Part shown: in pieces, positions 1-8,636 of the stretch
Layout: each line of letters starts with the position of its first letter
How positions within the stretch are numbered: position 1 is the stretch's first letter
Assembly (NCBI GenBank): GCA_000621985.1
Contig: JHWW01000010.1
Coordinates: forward strand, 62,001 to 126,000
Reading direction: 5' to 3'
Length of the DNA stretch: 64,000 nt
Source: Lachnospiraceae bacterium V9D3004
GTDB lineage: Bacteria; Bacillota; Clostridia; Lachnospirales; Lachnospiraceae
Made by a program: the position numbers and the translations under genes
Notes under the pieces: model-generated
The model's database searches: none
What the model saw: the letters and a program-made list of their open reading frames with translations, nothing else
What the model was told of the DNA's origin: nothing

Positions 1-969
1 CTCGACATTAACACTTATAAATGACTGTTTTGCCGCCTGTTTGGTCCTCTTGGCAAGTTTCTTCTTCTTACCGGGTGCCTTGGATTCGATCACGAAATCA
101 CCGGGCTTTAATTCAGCCTTTTCCTTCGGGCTTTCCTGCTCCTGGTCTTCATGTAATGTAAAATCAAATCCCATCTGGTACTCTTTTGGAGTACATTCCT
201 TGACATCTATCTTAATGATTCCAGAACCGTCAACAAGCGCCTTGATCTCTTTGTCCGTCGACTGGGACTGAAGCAGCACTCTGAATCCTTCCTCAAGGAT
301 CGTATCGGCAGACTTCTCGTTAACGAGAATGTCATCCGGCGAATACAGAAGGTCTTCGGCAATGTCCTTCAGCGCATACACCGCATTGTAAGCTCTTATG
401 TTGGCCATCTCGGTGTCTTTATGATATGTAATTACAATCCTGTAGAAGTTACTTGATTCTGTAGCAACCGGAGCAATATAAAACTGCTGAGGCTGTGCGG
501 GTGCGGGAGAAGACTCTTCCTTACCTGCTTCAGCATCTTTCTTGTCTCCCTCAGATGATTCGCCTTTGATCTCGTCGAGAAAATCCGATATCTCTCTTAC
601 AAGATCACCCGAATCACCGTCAGCTTCCTCACCATCGCTTATCTTTCCGAGTTCCTCGGTTATAAAATCCGCCACTGCGAGCACATGTTCAACAAGCTGC
701 ATATGCGGAACATCATCGGAACCGTTTTCCCTGATATAATAAAAAACATCTTCAAGTTTATGGGCCACTCTTGTGATATCATCAAACATCATGATACCCG
801 AAGACCCCTTGATCGTATGCATTATACGGAATATCTCGTTGATACCATCCTCGTCAAAGCACTCTTCGTCCTTCTGCTCCAGAACTATATCCTGCAATTT
901 TTCAAGTAACTGGCTGTTTTCAAACAGGTACATGTCTAACATTCCGTCGTTACCCTGTTCACTAGACAT
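1..969 (-). CDS. cheA: Chemotaxis histidine kinase CheA, N-terminal part (runs off window)
   Basis: CheA autophosphorylates in response to chemoreceptors and passes phosphate to CheY-type regulators. The 323 visible residues start at an ATG eight bases after a GGGGGG ribosome site. They show an HPt domain with the phosphoacceptor motif HTIKGSSG (His51), an acidic, Pro/Gln-rich linker around residues 130-155, and a CheY-binding (P2)-like domain near residues 160-260. A Lys-rich linker follows and the last visible residues, SFISVNVE, match the start of the CheA dimerisation domain. Dimerisation, ATPase and CheW-like domains lie outside the window. It is the last visible gene of a five-gene minus-strand operon and follows a CheY-like gene by about 50 bases. 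The assignment is strong, though half the protein is unseen. Confidence 0.88.
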   Translation of the reverse strand, partial: MSSEQGNDGMLDMYLFENSQLLEKLQDIVLEQKDEECFDEDGINEIFRIMHTIKGSSGIMMFDDITRVAHKLEDVFYYIRENGSDDVPHMQLVEHVLAVADFITEELGKISDGEEADGDSGDLVREISDFLDEIKGESSEGDKKDAEAGKEESSPAPAQPQQFYIAPVATESSNFYRIVITYHKDTEMANIRAYNAVYALKDIAEDLLYSPDDILVNEKSADTILEEGFRVLLQSQSTDKEIKALVDGSGIIKIDVKECTPKEYQMGFDFTLHEDQEQESPKEKAELKPGDFVIESKAPGKKKKLAKRTKQAAKQSFISVNVE

Positions 970-1021
970 AATGCTGCCCCCCTTTCAAGTAAGCAGTAAT
1001 ATATACTGTATATTGGTCAGT

Positions 1022-1423
1022 TTATTTTTCTTCGATAAGTCCGAGACGCCTCAGCGCATCCTCAAACCTGTTGACATCTAACGGCTTGGCAGAGAATACC
1101 GTACATCCAAGTTCAAAGGCCATCTTAACGTGCTTCTCTTCATTAAGCACTGTTGTCATTATAATCTTAGCCATCTTCTCCGGCGGAATATTTCTCTCTT
1201 TCTCGATATCCCTTATTCCCTTGAGTGCCTGATAACCGTCCATAACAGGCATCATGACATCAAGGCAGATAAGCTCGTAGCCTTCTCCCTCCTCAAGAGC
1301 AAGCATGAATGCGTCAACAGCTTCCATTCCATCTACGGTAACATCGCAGTCGCCGTACTTTGACAGGAATTTGCTCATATATTTTCTTGTTGCAAAATCA
1401 TCTTCTGCTAATAGTATTCTCAT
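1022..1423 (-). CDS. CheY-like single-domain response regulator
   Basis: A stand-alone receiver domain of 133 residues. Counting from the chosen ATG, the acidic pair is Asp8-Asp9, the phosphoacceptor is Asp55 (LICLDVMMP), the switch Thr is near 90 and the conserved Lys is 113 (SAKPL). There is no output domain, so it probably acts by protein contact or as a phosphate sink, as CheY does. A longer reading frame begins with GTG three codons upstream, but that codon overlaps the AGGGG ribosome site, so the ATG at 1423 is preferred. It lies between cheR (19 bases upstream) and cheA. Its position suggests it is the direct partner of this CheA, which is inference. Confidence 0.85.
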   Translation of the reverse strand: MRILLAEDDFATRKYMSKFLSKYGDCDVTVDGMEAVDAFMLALEEGEGYELICLDVMMPVMDGYQALKGIRDIEKERNIPPEKMAKIIMTTVLNEEKHVKMAFELGCTVFSAKPLDVNRFEDALRRLGLIEEK

Positions 1424-1442
1424 ATTCTTCACCCCTGCTTAA

Positions 1443-2306
1443 TTATATTAACGGTTTTCTGTAAACCGCCGGCCTTACGTATTCAAACCCGGTCCGTTCG
1501 CTGTCAATACTTTCCGTCATACCTATGAACATGTATCCTCCCGGTTCAAGAATGTCGTACAGTTTCTTAAGTAACTGCACCTTAGTGTTATTATCAAAGT
1601 ATATCATAACATTCCGTATAAATACAGTATGCATTTTCTTTTTAAACAAAAATTTATCCATTAGGTTAAATCTGCTGAATGTGATCTGTTTTCTTATATT
1701 GTCGACAACCTGAAAGGAATCTCTGTCGAGCCTCTTAAAATATCTCTCGCGCCATCCGAAGGGAAGTCCCGATAACGATTCCGTCGGGTATATTCCCCGC
1801 ACCGCTGTCTGTAATGACTGTACGGATATATCGGTTGCAAGTATTCCCATATCCCACTCAAGATCGTCATTTCCAAAGTAATCATTAAGGATCATCTGAA
1901 TAGTGTAAGGTTCTTCGCCGGTGGAGGCCGCCGCGCACCATACACGCAGATCCCTTGTCCCCGCAAGTCTTGTCCTCAGTCCCGGCAACACCTTATCTTT
2001 CCAGAATTCAAAATGCTCGAATTCTCTCATGAAAAATGTATAATTTGTTGTGAGAATATCAACAAATATCTTTGCTGTTTTTCCTCCGGGATTGTTCTTT
2101 ATTTCCCTGATAATATCCGAATAATTTCCGTATCCCAGCCCGGACATCTTTCCGTCAAGCCTTCCTGCAACTACGGTGCGCTTATCCTTAAGCTCTATTC
2201 CATATCCTGAATGCATGTATTCAACTATCTGCCCGAATTCAATGTCACTCATCGGTGCGATCCTGCCATCCGGAAATAAGATATTATCTTCTGACATATG
2301 CTTCAT
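1443..2306 (-). CDS. cheR: Chemoreceptor methyltransferase CheR
   Basis: CheR uses S-adenosylmethionine to methylate glutamates on methyl-accepting receptors, setting adaptation. The 287-residue length fits the family. The N-terminal helical part (about residues 18-75) is followed by the methyltransferase fold with the signature CAAASTGEEPYTI. Further on come NVMIYFD and the C-terminal LEPGGYMFIGMTES strand-loop, both typical of CheR. No CheB methylesterase is visible in the window. It begins five bases after the REC-HD gene stops and ends 19 bases before the CheY-like gene, so it is probably cotranscribed. The start at 2306 has only a weak GGGTAG site; Met4 is a possible alternative. The hydrogenase-like receptor encoded just upstream of this operon is a natural candidate substrate (inference). 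Confidence 0.9.
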   Translation of the reverse strand: MKHMSEDNILFPDGRIAPMSDIEFGQIVEYMHSGYGIELKDKRTVVAGRLDGKMSGLGYGNYSDIIREIKNNPGGKTAKIFVDILTTNYTFFMREFEHFEFWKDKVLPGLRTRLAGTRDLRVWCAAASTGEEPYTIQMILNDYFGNDDLEWDMGILATDISVQSLQTAVRGIYPTESLSGLPFGWRERYFKRLDRDSFQVVDNIRKQITFSRFNLMDKFLFKKKMHTVFIRNVMIYFDNNTKVQLLKKLYDILEPGGYMFIGMTESIDSERTGFEYVRPAVYRKPLI

Positions 2307-2311
2307 ATATG

Positions 2312-3391
2312 CTACCCGATTCTGAGCTGATTCTTAATTTTAACGAATATATCAAATATACCGGGATCATATATTTTATTCCTGTCACTCTTCATATGCT
2401 CAATAGCGTCTTCCACACTAAGCTCGGCATTAGTGCCGTCGGTAAGCTCCTGAAATGTCATTACCAGACTTATGATCCTTGCTGATAAAGGTATCTCCTC
2501 GCCCTTAAGTCCTTTCGGGAACCCTGTACCGTCCCATCTTTCATGATGATATCTCGACAGATCCATTACCATTCCGCAGAATTCATTATTCTCGCAGTCC
2601 GGTTCTATCTCAGCGATCATATCCGCTCCGATATCGGGATGCATCCTGTATTCATCCATATCTTTTTCGGTCATTGTTCCCGCTTTGATCCTCGGAACGA
2701 TATCTTTTGATATTGCGATCATTCCGATATTGTATAACGGTGCCGCAACTTCGATATTCTCAATAAATGTATTGGATATAAGTTGCTCATATCCCGTTGA
2801 AAGCTGTAAGCTCTGGGCAAGTATCCTGCAATTATGCTTTGCATTATCGATATGCGATATCGGTATATTACTGAGCCTTGAATTGATAGCGACAAGTCCG
2901 TACAATACTTTTCTCTTCTCATTCTCTATCTGTTCGGACTGTTCATCAATAAGTCTGTTAAGCCTCTGGTTATATTCCTCACGTTCCTTCTGCATCTTCC
3001 ACATTCTGAGATGGTTTGTGATACGTACCGATACCTCTGCCGGAACAAATGGTTTGCATATATAGTCAACGCCTCCGAGTTCGAATCCTTTGACCACATC
3101 ATCTATTCCCGAGAATGCCGATATGAAAATAACGGGAATATCCCTTGTCTTTACGTCTGCTTTTAATATCCTGCACAGATCGAACCCGTCCATATCCGGC
3201 ATGGATATGTCAAGTAATATTATTCCGGGTGAAATCCCTTCTTTTAACTTCTGAATCGCTTCCTCACCACTGCTTGCAAGTACGGGATTATGATTCATTC
3301 CCGATATTATTCTCTCAAGTATCTTTCTGTTGGGAAGCATATCATCAACTACCAGTATCTGTTCCCTGCCCAGTTTTATATCGCTTATCAT
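2312..3391 (-). CDS. Response regulator with degenerate HD-GYP output domain
   Basis: A 359-residue protein with an N-terminal receiver domain (Asp16-Asp17, phosphoacceptor Asp61 in ILLDISMPDMDG, Lys113 in CKPF), a coiled-coil linker (about 130-165) and an HD-GYP-like domain (about 180-355). HD-GYP proteins normally hydrolyse cyclic di-GMP. Here the metal-binding His-Asp pair is Tyr220-Asn221 (PLYNIGMIAI), while HP251-252, HHERWDGTGFP (282-292) and GLKGEEIP are kept. The later DxYDAL motif reads MTFQEL. It therefore keeps the fold and the GYP-type loop but probably not normal catalysis; it may bind the nucleotide or partners instead. Its ATG overlaps the kinase stop codon (TAATG), indicating translational coupling. 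A GGGGAG ribosome site precedes it. Confidence 0.87.
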   Translation of the reverse strand: MISDIKLGREQILVVDDMLPNRKILERIISGMNHNPVLASSGEEAIQKLKEGISPGIILLDISMPDMDGFDLCRILKADVKTRDIPVIFISAFSGIDDVVKGFELGGVDYICKPFVPAEVSVRITNHLRMWKMQKEREEYNQRLNRLIDEQSEQIENEKRKVLYGLVAINSRLSNIPISHIDNAKHNCRILAQSLQLSTGYEQLISNTFIENIEVAAPLYNIGMIAISKDIVPRIKAGTMTEKDMDEYRMHPDIGADMIAEIEPDCENNEFCGMVMDLSRYHHERWDGTGFPKGLKGEEIPLSARIISLVMTFQELTDGTNAELSVEDAIEHMKSDRNKIYDPGIFDIFVKIKNQLRIG

Positions 3392-4827
3392 TAACTCTCT
3401 CCCCCATTTTCAAGAACCTGCGACAAATTACCGCAAGCCGTGATCGCCTTGTCGTGGTCCTCCTTACGCACTGCCATCTCCAACCTCAAGATCGGAAGTT
3501 TCAGATCTGCCGGATATCCCGTAAGTACCTGTTTCAGACTGTCAGCGAACATTTCCGCTTTCTCCCACGATTCCATCTCTACACACAGTATAAGTTTTTC
3601 CAGTATACTTTTGATCGTTTTAATATCCGCTGCTACGGAATTCTCTTTCTCTGTATCATTTCTATCCTGTTTGATCAGTTCTTTAACGGCTTCGATGGTT
3701 GTTACATTATTCTCTGCTTCGCTGTCTATCTCGCTCTCGGGCACTTTTACCTGAATTGAAAATGAGAACATGCTTCCATGTCCGTGTTGGCTCTCCACAT
3801 TGATGCTTCCGTGCATCATCTCAACTATCTGCCTGCACACCGCAAGCCCGAGTCCCGTGCCGCCGTACTTTCTTGAAACCGACGCGTCAACCTGTGAAAA
3901 ACTCTTAAACAATTTGTCCCTGTCTTCGTCTTTTATTCCGATACCGGTATCCATTACAACGAAGAATAATTCAACCAGATCCCCCTGCTGCATCGTCTTA
4001 ACTATCTGTAGCGTGATCTTCCCCATCGATGTAAATTTGATCGCATTGGATATAAGATTATTGATTATCTGGGATATATGATACGAATCTCCGATCACTT
4101 TGACCGGAACATTATCATCCATTGAGAATACGAACTTCAGTCCCTTCTCATTGATCCTTGCAATATGTGTCTCTATAATATGATCTATGAATTCCTTAAA
4201 ATCAAATTCCCTTTCCTCAAGCACAAACTTGCCGGCTTCAAGCTTGGAAAAATCAAGGATATTATCTATTATCTTATTCATATCACCGCAACAGCGTTCT
4301 ATGATGCGAAGTGTATTATTGATCTGCGGTGTAAGTTCGCCATCAAGGGCATTACGCGTATGTCCGAGTATTCCGCTAACGGGCGTGCGAAGTTCATGGG
4401 TAACGTTTGCAACAAATTCGTTACGTTCTTTCATCGCATTCTCAGCATCTCTTTTGGTCCATCTGAGTTGCTTTTTTACATCCTCGTATTCGGATATATC
4501 CATCGCAGAACAATAATACATGTTTTCACCGGGGCACTCTTTTATTGATGCCTTAACCGGAAAACATGTATGATTATTACGGTATACCGACGTATTGATT
4601 ATCTCATCAAGAGCTTCAACTTTAAGGACAACCGAATCTTCCGACATACCAAAAACACCCGGCATCACATCGGATAGGCTTATCTTTCCAAGCTCCTCAG
4701 CAGAATAACCGGTAAGCAGTTCCATCTGCCTGTTCGCCCAAACGATTTTGCCGGAGTGATCGTATATGAAAACTATATCCAAGCCATTTTTTGCCACGTC
4801 AGACAATACATTGTCCAAATTGTTCAT
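3391..4827 (-). CDS. Cytoplasmic PAS histidine kinase with degenerate HPt-like tail
   Basis: A 478-residue sensor kinase without membrane segments. A PAS domain covers about residues 8-118 (ANRQMELLTGYSAEEL). Next is the dimerisation H-box FVANVTHELRTPVSG with His144, then the ATPase domain with N-box residues around 257-261, DTGIG (293-297) and GGTGLGL (322-328). The C-terminal 70 residues are helical and resemble an HPt phosphotransfer domain, but the expected AHSLK reads ADSLK, with Asp429 where the phosphorylatable His should be. It heads the operon; the ATG follows a GGAG site and a promoter at 4863-4891. The downstream REC-HD protein is the likely partner (inference from TAATG coupling). 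What the PAS domain senses is not evident. Confidence 0.88.
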   Translation of the reverse strand: MNNLDNVLSDVAKNGLDIVFIYDHSGKIVWANRQMELLTGYSAEELGKISLSDVMPGVFGMSEDSVVLKVEALDEIINTSVYRNNHTCFPVKASIKECPGENMYYCSAMDISEYEDVKKQLRWTKRDAENAMKERNEFVANVTHELRTPVSGILGHTRNALDGELTPQINNTLRIIERCCGDMNKIIDNILDFSKLEAGKFVLEEREFDFKEFIDHIIETHIARINEKGLKFVFSMDDNVPVKVIGDSYHISQIINNLISNAIKFTSMGKITLQIVKTMQQGDLVELFFVVMDTGIGIKDEDRDKLFKSFSQVDASVSRKYGGTGLGLAVCRQIVEMMHGSINVESQHGHGSMFSFSIQVKVPESEIDSEAENNVTTIEAVKELIKQDRNDTEKENSVAADIKTIKSILEKLILCVEMESWEKAEMFADSLKQVLTGYPADLKLPILRLEMAVRKEDHDKAITACGNLSQVLENGGES

Positions 4828-4862
4828 ACATTTGCTCCATTTTTTTTATTTTATTATGAAAT

Positions 4863-4891
4863 ATTTTACTACTATTTCAATTTTTTTGCAA
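4863..4891 (-). promoter_or_regulatory. Sigma-A-type promoter of the kinase-cheR-cheA operon
   Basis: Read on the minus strand: -35 TTGCAA (4886-4891), 17-base spacer, -10 TAAAAT (4863-4868). It lies about 35 bases upstream of the kinase start codon and after the terminator of the preceding hydrogenase-like receptor gene, so the five-gene operon can be transcribed independently of that gene. Confidence 0.6.
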
Positions 4892-4943
4892 GTATTTATG
4901 CGGTTTTTATTATTAGTGGGGAACTGTGAATAGTAACATTAGC

Positions 4944-4976
4944 CATAAAAATTGGCCACGGTATAAACCGTGGCCA
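4944..4976 (-). terminator. Rho-independent terminator of the hydrogenase-like receptor gene
   Basis: A perfect 9-bp stem (GGCCACGG arms at 4954-4961 and 4968-4975, plus one flanking A-T pair) with a 6-base loop. On the minus strand it is followed by AATTTTTA. It sits about 55 bases after the stop codon of the 5032-6966 gene. Confidence 0.85.
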
Positions 4977-5031
4977 TTCATCTACGAACCTTTTACAGTC
5001 CCGCTATATTGTCTGTTATTACATCTGCACT

Positions 5032-6966
5032 CTACTTATCGTTACTAACAAGTGAATCAAGATGCTTCCTTACATCTTCGGTTACATCATATACCTGTCT
5101 GGTAGTGTCAACTATCTCATTTGAAGAACCTACGATGGTCTGGATCCTCTCTTCGGTATCGTTAACGATATTCATGAGAGATTCGGCATTCTCAAGCAAT
5201 TCATTGATCGAATTACTGATATCTTCTTTCGTCTTATTGCTTCCGCTGACTGTCTCCTTGGAGCCTTCGGCAAGCACTTTGATCTGATCAGCCACAACCG
5301 CGAATCCCTTACCTGCGTTACCTGCCCTTGCAGCCTCGATCGATGCGTTAAGAGCAAGGAGATTGGTCTTGTTGGCAATGCTTATTACATCGCTGTTATT
5401 CTGTTCCAGGTTATCAAGATAACCGCCTATCCTGCCAAGTTCTTCATGAAGCTCTCCGGAGAATCTCTTAACTTCGGCAATGGATTCCATAATGCCGTTA
5501 CAATTAGCGGCATTGTTCTCGCACTCGTCCGCCATACTGTCGAGAGAAGCATTAAGTGCTTCGAACTGTCTGCTTATATTGGCTGACATATCTTCTCTTA
5601 TCTGCTGTTCCTGTGCGTTAAGCTCTTCCATGTCTGCTATGAGAGCATCATTATTGAGTTTCTCTTCATATACGATATCCCTGTTATAATGAATACAGTT
5701 TTCCTTGAAGTTGTATCCGTTATATATTGCCACAGCCATCTGTGTACAGTTGCTGTATCCGCAGCCGCCACAGTTAAGACAACGCTTGTCTTCGGTATCT
5801 TTTCTCATGCTGATGAATATCTGATCAAGTTCTCTCTCCGAAGGTTGCTTAACTGCACATCTTGCGCTCTTATCCGTGTAATGTCTGATGAAATCTTCAA
5901 GCTTAAGATGCGCAAAACTCTGATTGAGCTTTGCAAGACGCTGAGCCGGTGTGAGAGCTCTTGCCCATGCCGACTTCTTACCGCTCTTCTTGCTTTCCTT
6001 CTTGATCTTATTCATAAAGCTGTAAGCATCGTCCACGCATCTGAGATGAGGTTCAACCGCCGGACCGTATATACAACCGCTGCGGCAGTTAAGTGCATCT
6101 ACGAACAGATAGGAATTGGCTCCGCTCTTAAGCAGTTCCTTGTTATTCTCAAGGTATTCATATACATGCTGCTCGCCTTCGATCTGTCTTATGAATACAT
6201 CTTCACCAAGAAGCCAGTATACATTCTCCTTGAGGCCACCGGGCATCGGGTATATCGAACCGAGTCCGTAATCAATCTCATCCTTGTAAGGAGTACCTTT
6301 AATGTTATTCTTTCTGACATATTCCATCAATTTGATAAATGTAACATTATATTCAACATAATTATGTGTATTGGGATCGTCTATCTCATTCTTCTTCGCA
6401 ATACAGGGACTTATGAATGCGATCTTGTCTTTAAGTCCCATATACTTCTTGGCATATATCGCTGCACACATCATGGGACTGTGAACCGGCATAAGCTTTG
6501 GAAGAAGCTGTGGAAGATGCTTCTCTATATAGCCAACCACTGCAGGACACGGCTGTGAGATTCCTCCGTAATACTTGTGAGTCTGAATATATTTTATGTA
6601 AGCCCATGTGGTAATGTCGGCACCGTAAGAAACGCTGATAACATGATTAACACCACAGGCCTTAAGTCCACCGATAACTGATTCGTATTCGTTGTAATAA
6701 TTTGCCTTGAATGCCGGAGCAAGGATAATTGATATCTTCTCACCTTTCTTAAGATCCTCAAAGAATCTGGCGGTATCATCATTATATTCTCTTGCATTAT
6801 GTTCACACGCCTCAAAACATGCTCCGCAGGCAACGCAACTGTCCGGATTAACTGTTACTTTTCCGCCTTCTTCATTACTGGCAACATTGGCTCCTTCGCA
6901 GCTGCATGCTCCGATGCAACGATTACAGCCAACACACAAATCATTGGTATACACTAATTGTCCCAT
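5032..6966 (-). CDS. Soluble chemoreceptor fused to ferredoxin and [FeFe]-hydrogenase-like domains
   Basis: A 644-residue modular protein with no membrane segment. Residues 1-60 hold two 4Fe-4S motifs (Cys11, 14, 17, 21 and Cys44, 47, 50, 54). Residues 75-330 form an [FeFe]-hydrogenase large-subunit-like domain with the four cysteines expected to hold the H-cluster: Cys140 (SQPCPA), Cys188 (SPCIAKK), Cys294 and Cys298 (NCRSGC). The cysteine that precedes the first ligand in active hydrogenases is Pro139. A further cluster motif (Cys396, 399, 402, 407) follows. Residues about 450-640 form a methyl-accepting signalling hairpin containing [28 protein letters not shown]-type sequence. This architecture is that of sensory hydrogenases, so it probably reports hydrogen or redox state to CheA (inference). 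A GGGGAGG site precedes the ATG. Confidence 0.88.
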   Translation of the reverse strand: MGQLVYTNDLCVGCNRCIGACSCEGANVASNEEGGKVTVNPDSCVACGACFEACEHNAREYNDDTARFFEDLKKGEKISIILAPAFKANYYNEYESVIGGLKACGVNHVISVSYGADITTWAYIKYIQTHKYYGGISQPCPAVVGYIEKHLPQLLPKLMPVHSPMMCAAIYAKKYMGLKDKIAFISPCIAKKNEIDDPNTHNYVEYNVTFIKLMEYVRKNNIKGTPYKDEIDYGLGSIYPMPGGLKENVYWLLGEDVFIRQIEGEQHVYEYLENNKELLKSGANSYLFVDALNCRSGCIYGPAVEPHLRCVDDAYSFMNKIKKESKKSGKKSAWARALTPAQRLAKLNQSFAHLKLEDFIRHYTDKSARCAVKQPSERELDQIFISMRKDTEDKRCLNCGGCGYSNCTQMAVAIYNGYNFKENCIHYNRDIVYEEKLNNDALIADMEELNAQEQQIREDMSANISRQFEALNASLDSMADECENNAANCNGIMESIAEVKRFSGELHEELGRIGGYLDNLEQNNSDVISIANKTNLLALNASIEAARAGNAGKGFAVVADQIKVLAEGSKETVSGSNKTKEDISNSINELLENAESLMNIVNDTEERIQTIVGSSNEIVDTTRQVYDVTEDVRKHLDSLVSNDK

Positions 6967-7027
6967 AATGTAATATACCTCCCCTTGGTAAGTGTAATTA
7001 TGTCAAGTTTCATATGATAATGAGAAT

Positions 7028-7121
7028 ATTATAACACAATCGTACATAATTCGTAAAGATTAGTTTTAAATAATAAATTTTTTATTAAAAGGGTGGCTTT
7101 TCCATCTATATATGGTATAAT
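7028..7121. promoter_or_regulatory. Divergent promoter region between receptor and VanY-like genes
   Basis: The 213-base spacer holds a minus-strand extended -10 (TGTTATAAT, hexamer at 7028-7033) facing the receptor gene and a plus-strand extended -10 (TGGTATAAT, hexamer at 7116-7121) facing the peptidase gene. Neither has a good -35 box, which fits extended -10 promoters. No operator repeat was seen. Confidence 0.45.
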
Positions 7122-7179
7122 TGTCAATCGGGAGATTCAACATCTTGTTACTATAAGGATTCCCGGATTAGAGGACATT

Positions 7180-8520
7180 ATGAAAAAAATTATTACTGCC
7201 GGAGGCGGCATATTAATTATAGGACTTATACTGTTAATTTCTTCTTCATTATCACCATCACTCGCCATGGAAAACCGCGAACCGGAAGAATATGAGTATG
7301 AATATTACTATAACGATCCGGACGACGCGGAAGGCGGCAATATGACACAGGACGTGATATATACCGCAGGCCCTTTGGATCGTGTACAAACTTCTACTGC
7401 TGCCGATGATGATTCTTTTAAACTTCCTGAGGAAATAGACACCGATGAATACAGTCTGACGGTATTCGTTAACAAGGAATATTCTCTTCCTTCATCGTAT
7501 GTACCGAAAGAACTGGTCATTCCCGACATCAAATTCTACGGAAACGGACCTGAAGAAAAAAAGAATATGCGAAAAGAGGCTGCGGATGCTCTCGAGAAAA
7601 TGTTTGCTGCCGCAGAAAAAGACGGTGTGATCCTGTATGGCGTATCAGGCTACCGTTCATATGAAAGACAGACCGAGATATATAACAAGAACATCCGCAT
7701 GCGAGGGATATCCGTTACCAGCCAGATATCTGCCTATCCCGGACACAGCGAGCACCAGACCGGGCTTGCAATAGACATATCCTGTGGGCAGCTGTCGGGA
7801 GCTTTGTCTGAGAAACTTGCTTATACCGCAGAAGGTAAGTGGGTTGATGAAAACTGCCACAAATATGGTTTTATAATAAGATACCCGAAAGACAAAGAAA
7901 ATATCACCGGTTACAGCTACGAACCGTGGCATATACGTTATATCGGAACCGAGATCGCCGAATATCTGCATGACAATGATCTCACCCTGGAAGAATATTA
8001 CAATTACAAACCTTCCAAAGACATAAGTGAAGATATAATATCCGATGCAGCAACTGCCGAGAAGGTCAATACATTCCATACGCCCGCACCAAAAAAGACG
8101 GCGGCGCCTTCAAGACAGAATACAGCAGACAAAAAAACTGATGACAGTAAAAAGAATTCCGATGCTTCATCTGTCGATAAAGAAAACGTAAGCAGCAAAC
8201 ACAGCAAAACCGACACTTATGAAAATGACGAAAATTATTATGATGAGGATATGTTCGTTGAAGACGACGAAGAAGATATAAAACCGGAAAAAACAGCAAA
8301 ACCGGTCAAAACCGTAAAACCGGAAAAGACTGCAAAGCCAACAAGTGCCCCACAGACTGCGGCACCTGCAAAACCGGCAGACGAACAGACTTCTTCACAG
8401 TCATCACAGGATTCGGAGCAGACAGAACAGCAGACGGATCAACAGCCTTCACAGCCTCAGACCGATCTTTCGTCACCTGACGGTTCCGAAGGACAGGCTG
8501 AGCCCACTCCCTTGATGTAG
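7180..8520 (+). CDS. VanY-like D-alanyl-D-alanine carboxypeptidase (peptidase M15B), membrane-anchored
   Basis: A wall-remodelling zinc peptidase predicted to trim the terminal D-Ala of stem peptides. From the ATG at 7180 (GAGGA site just upstream) the 446-residue protein begins with Lys-Lys and a hydrophobic segment (about residues 5-30), a signal anchor or signal peptide. The catalytic domain (about residues 95-270) carries SGYRSYERQ, the zinc motif SEHQTGLAIDIS and EPWHIRY. The C-terminal 150 residues are disordered: acidic stretches, then Lys-Pro-Glu-Lys-Thr-type repeats and a Gln/Ser-rich end. An ORF extension upstream of 7180 overlaps the likely promoter and is not used. It is followed by plsC on the same strand. 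This is not a resistance cluster: no vanRS or vanHAX is visible. Confidence 0.88.
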   Translation: MKKIITAGGGILIIGLILLISSSLSPSLAMENREPEEYEYEYYYNDPDDAEGGNMTQDVIYTAGPLDRVQTSTAADDDSFKLPEEIDTDEYSLTVFVNKEYSLPSSYVPKELVIPDIKFYGNGPEEKKNMRKEAADALEKMFAAAEKDGVILYGVSGYRSYERQTEIYNKNIRMRGISVTSQISAYPGHSEHQTGLAIDISCGQLSGALSEKLAYTAEGKWVDENCHKYGFIIRYPKDKENITGYSYEPWHIRYIGTEIAEYLHDNDLTLEEYYNYKPSKDISEDIISDAATAEKVNTFHTPAPKKTAAPSRQNTADKKTDDSKKNSDASSVDKENVSSKHSKTDTYENDENYYDEDMFVEDDEEDIKPEKTAKPVKTVKPEKTAKPTSAPQTAAPAKPADEQTSSQSSQDSEQTEQQTDQQPSQPQTDLSSPDGSEGQAEPTPLM

Positions 8521-8636
8521 TCAGCCAAAGTACTGTGACATATCCGCTGTGACACATTTGAAAAAATACGGCGACAGACCATCTCGGCTCTCAAGATGGC
8601 CTTGCACTATATAAAATATATAAGAGGTATATTGAG

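Noticed and set aside
5032-6966. Catalytic hydrogen-producing hydrogenase
   Set aside because: The fused methyl-accepting domain and the Pro in place of the proton-transfer cysteine favour a sensory role; no electron-partner subunits are encoded nearby.
7180-8520. Vancomycin resistance (vanY cluster)
   Set aside because: No vanRS, vanHAX or vanZ nearby; the enzyme with its anchor and disordered tail fits ordinary wall remodelling, and the Ddl gene is of standard type.
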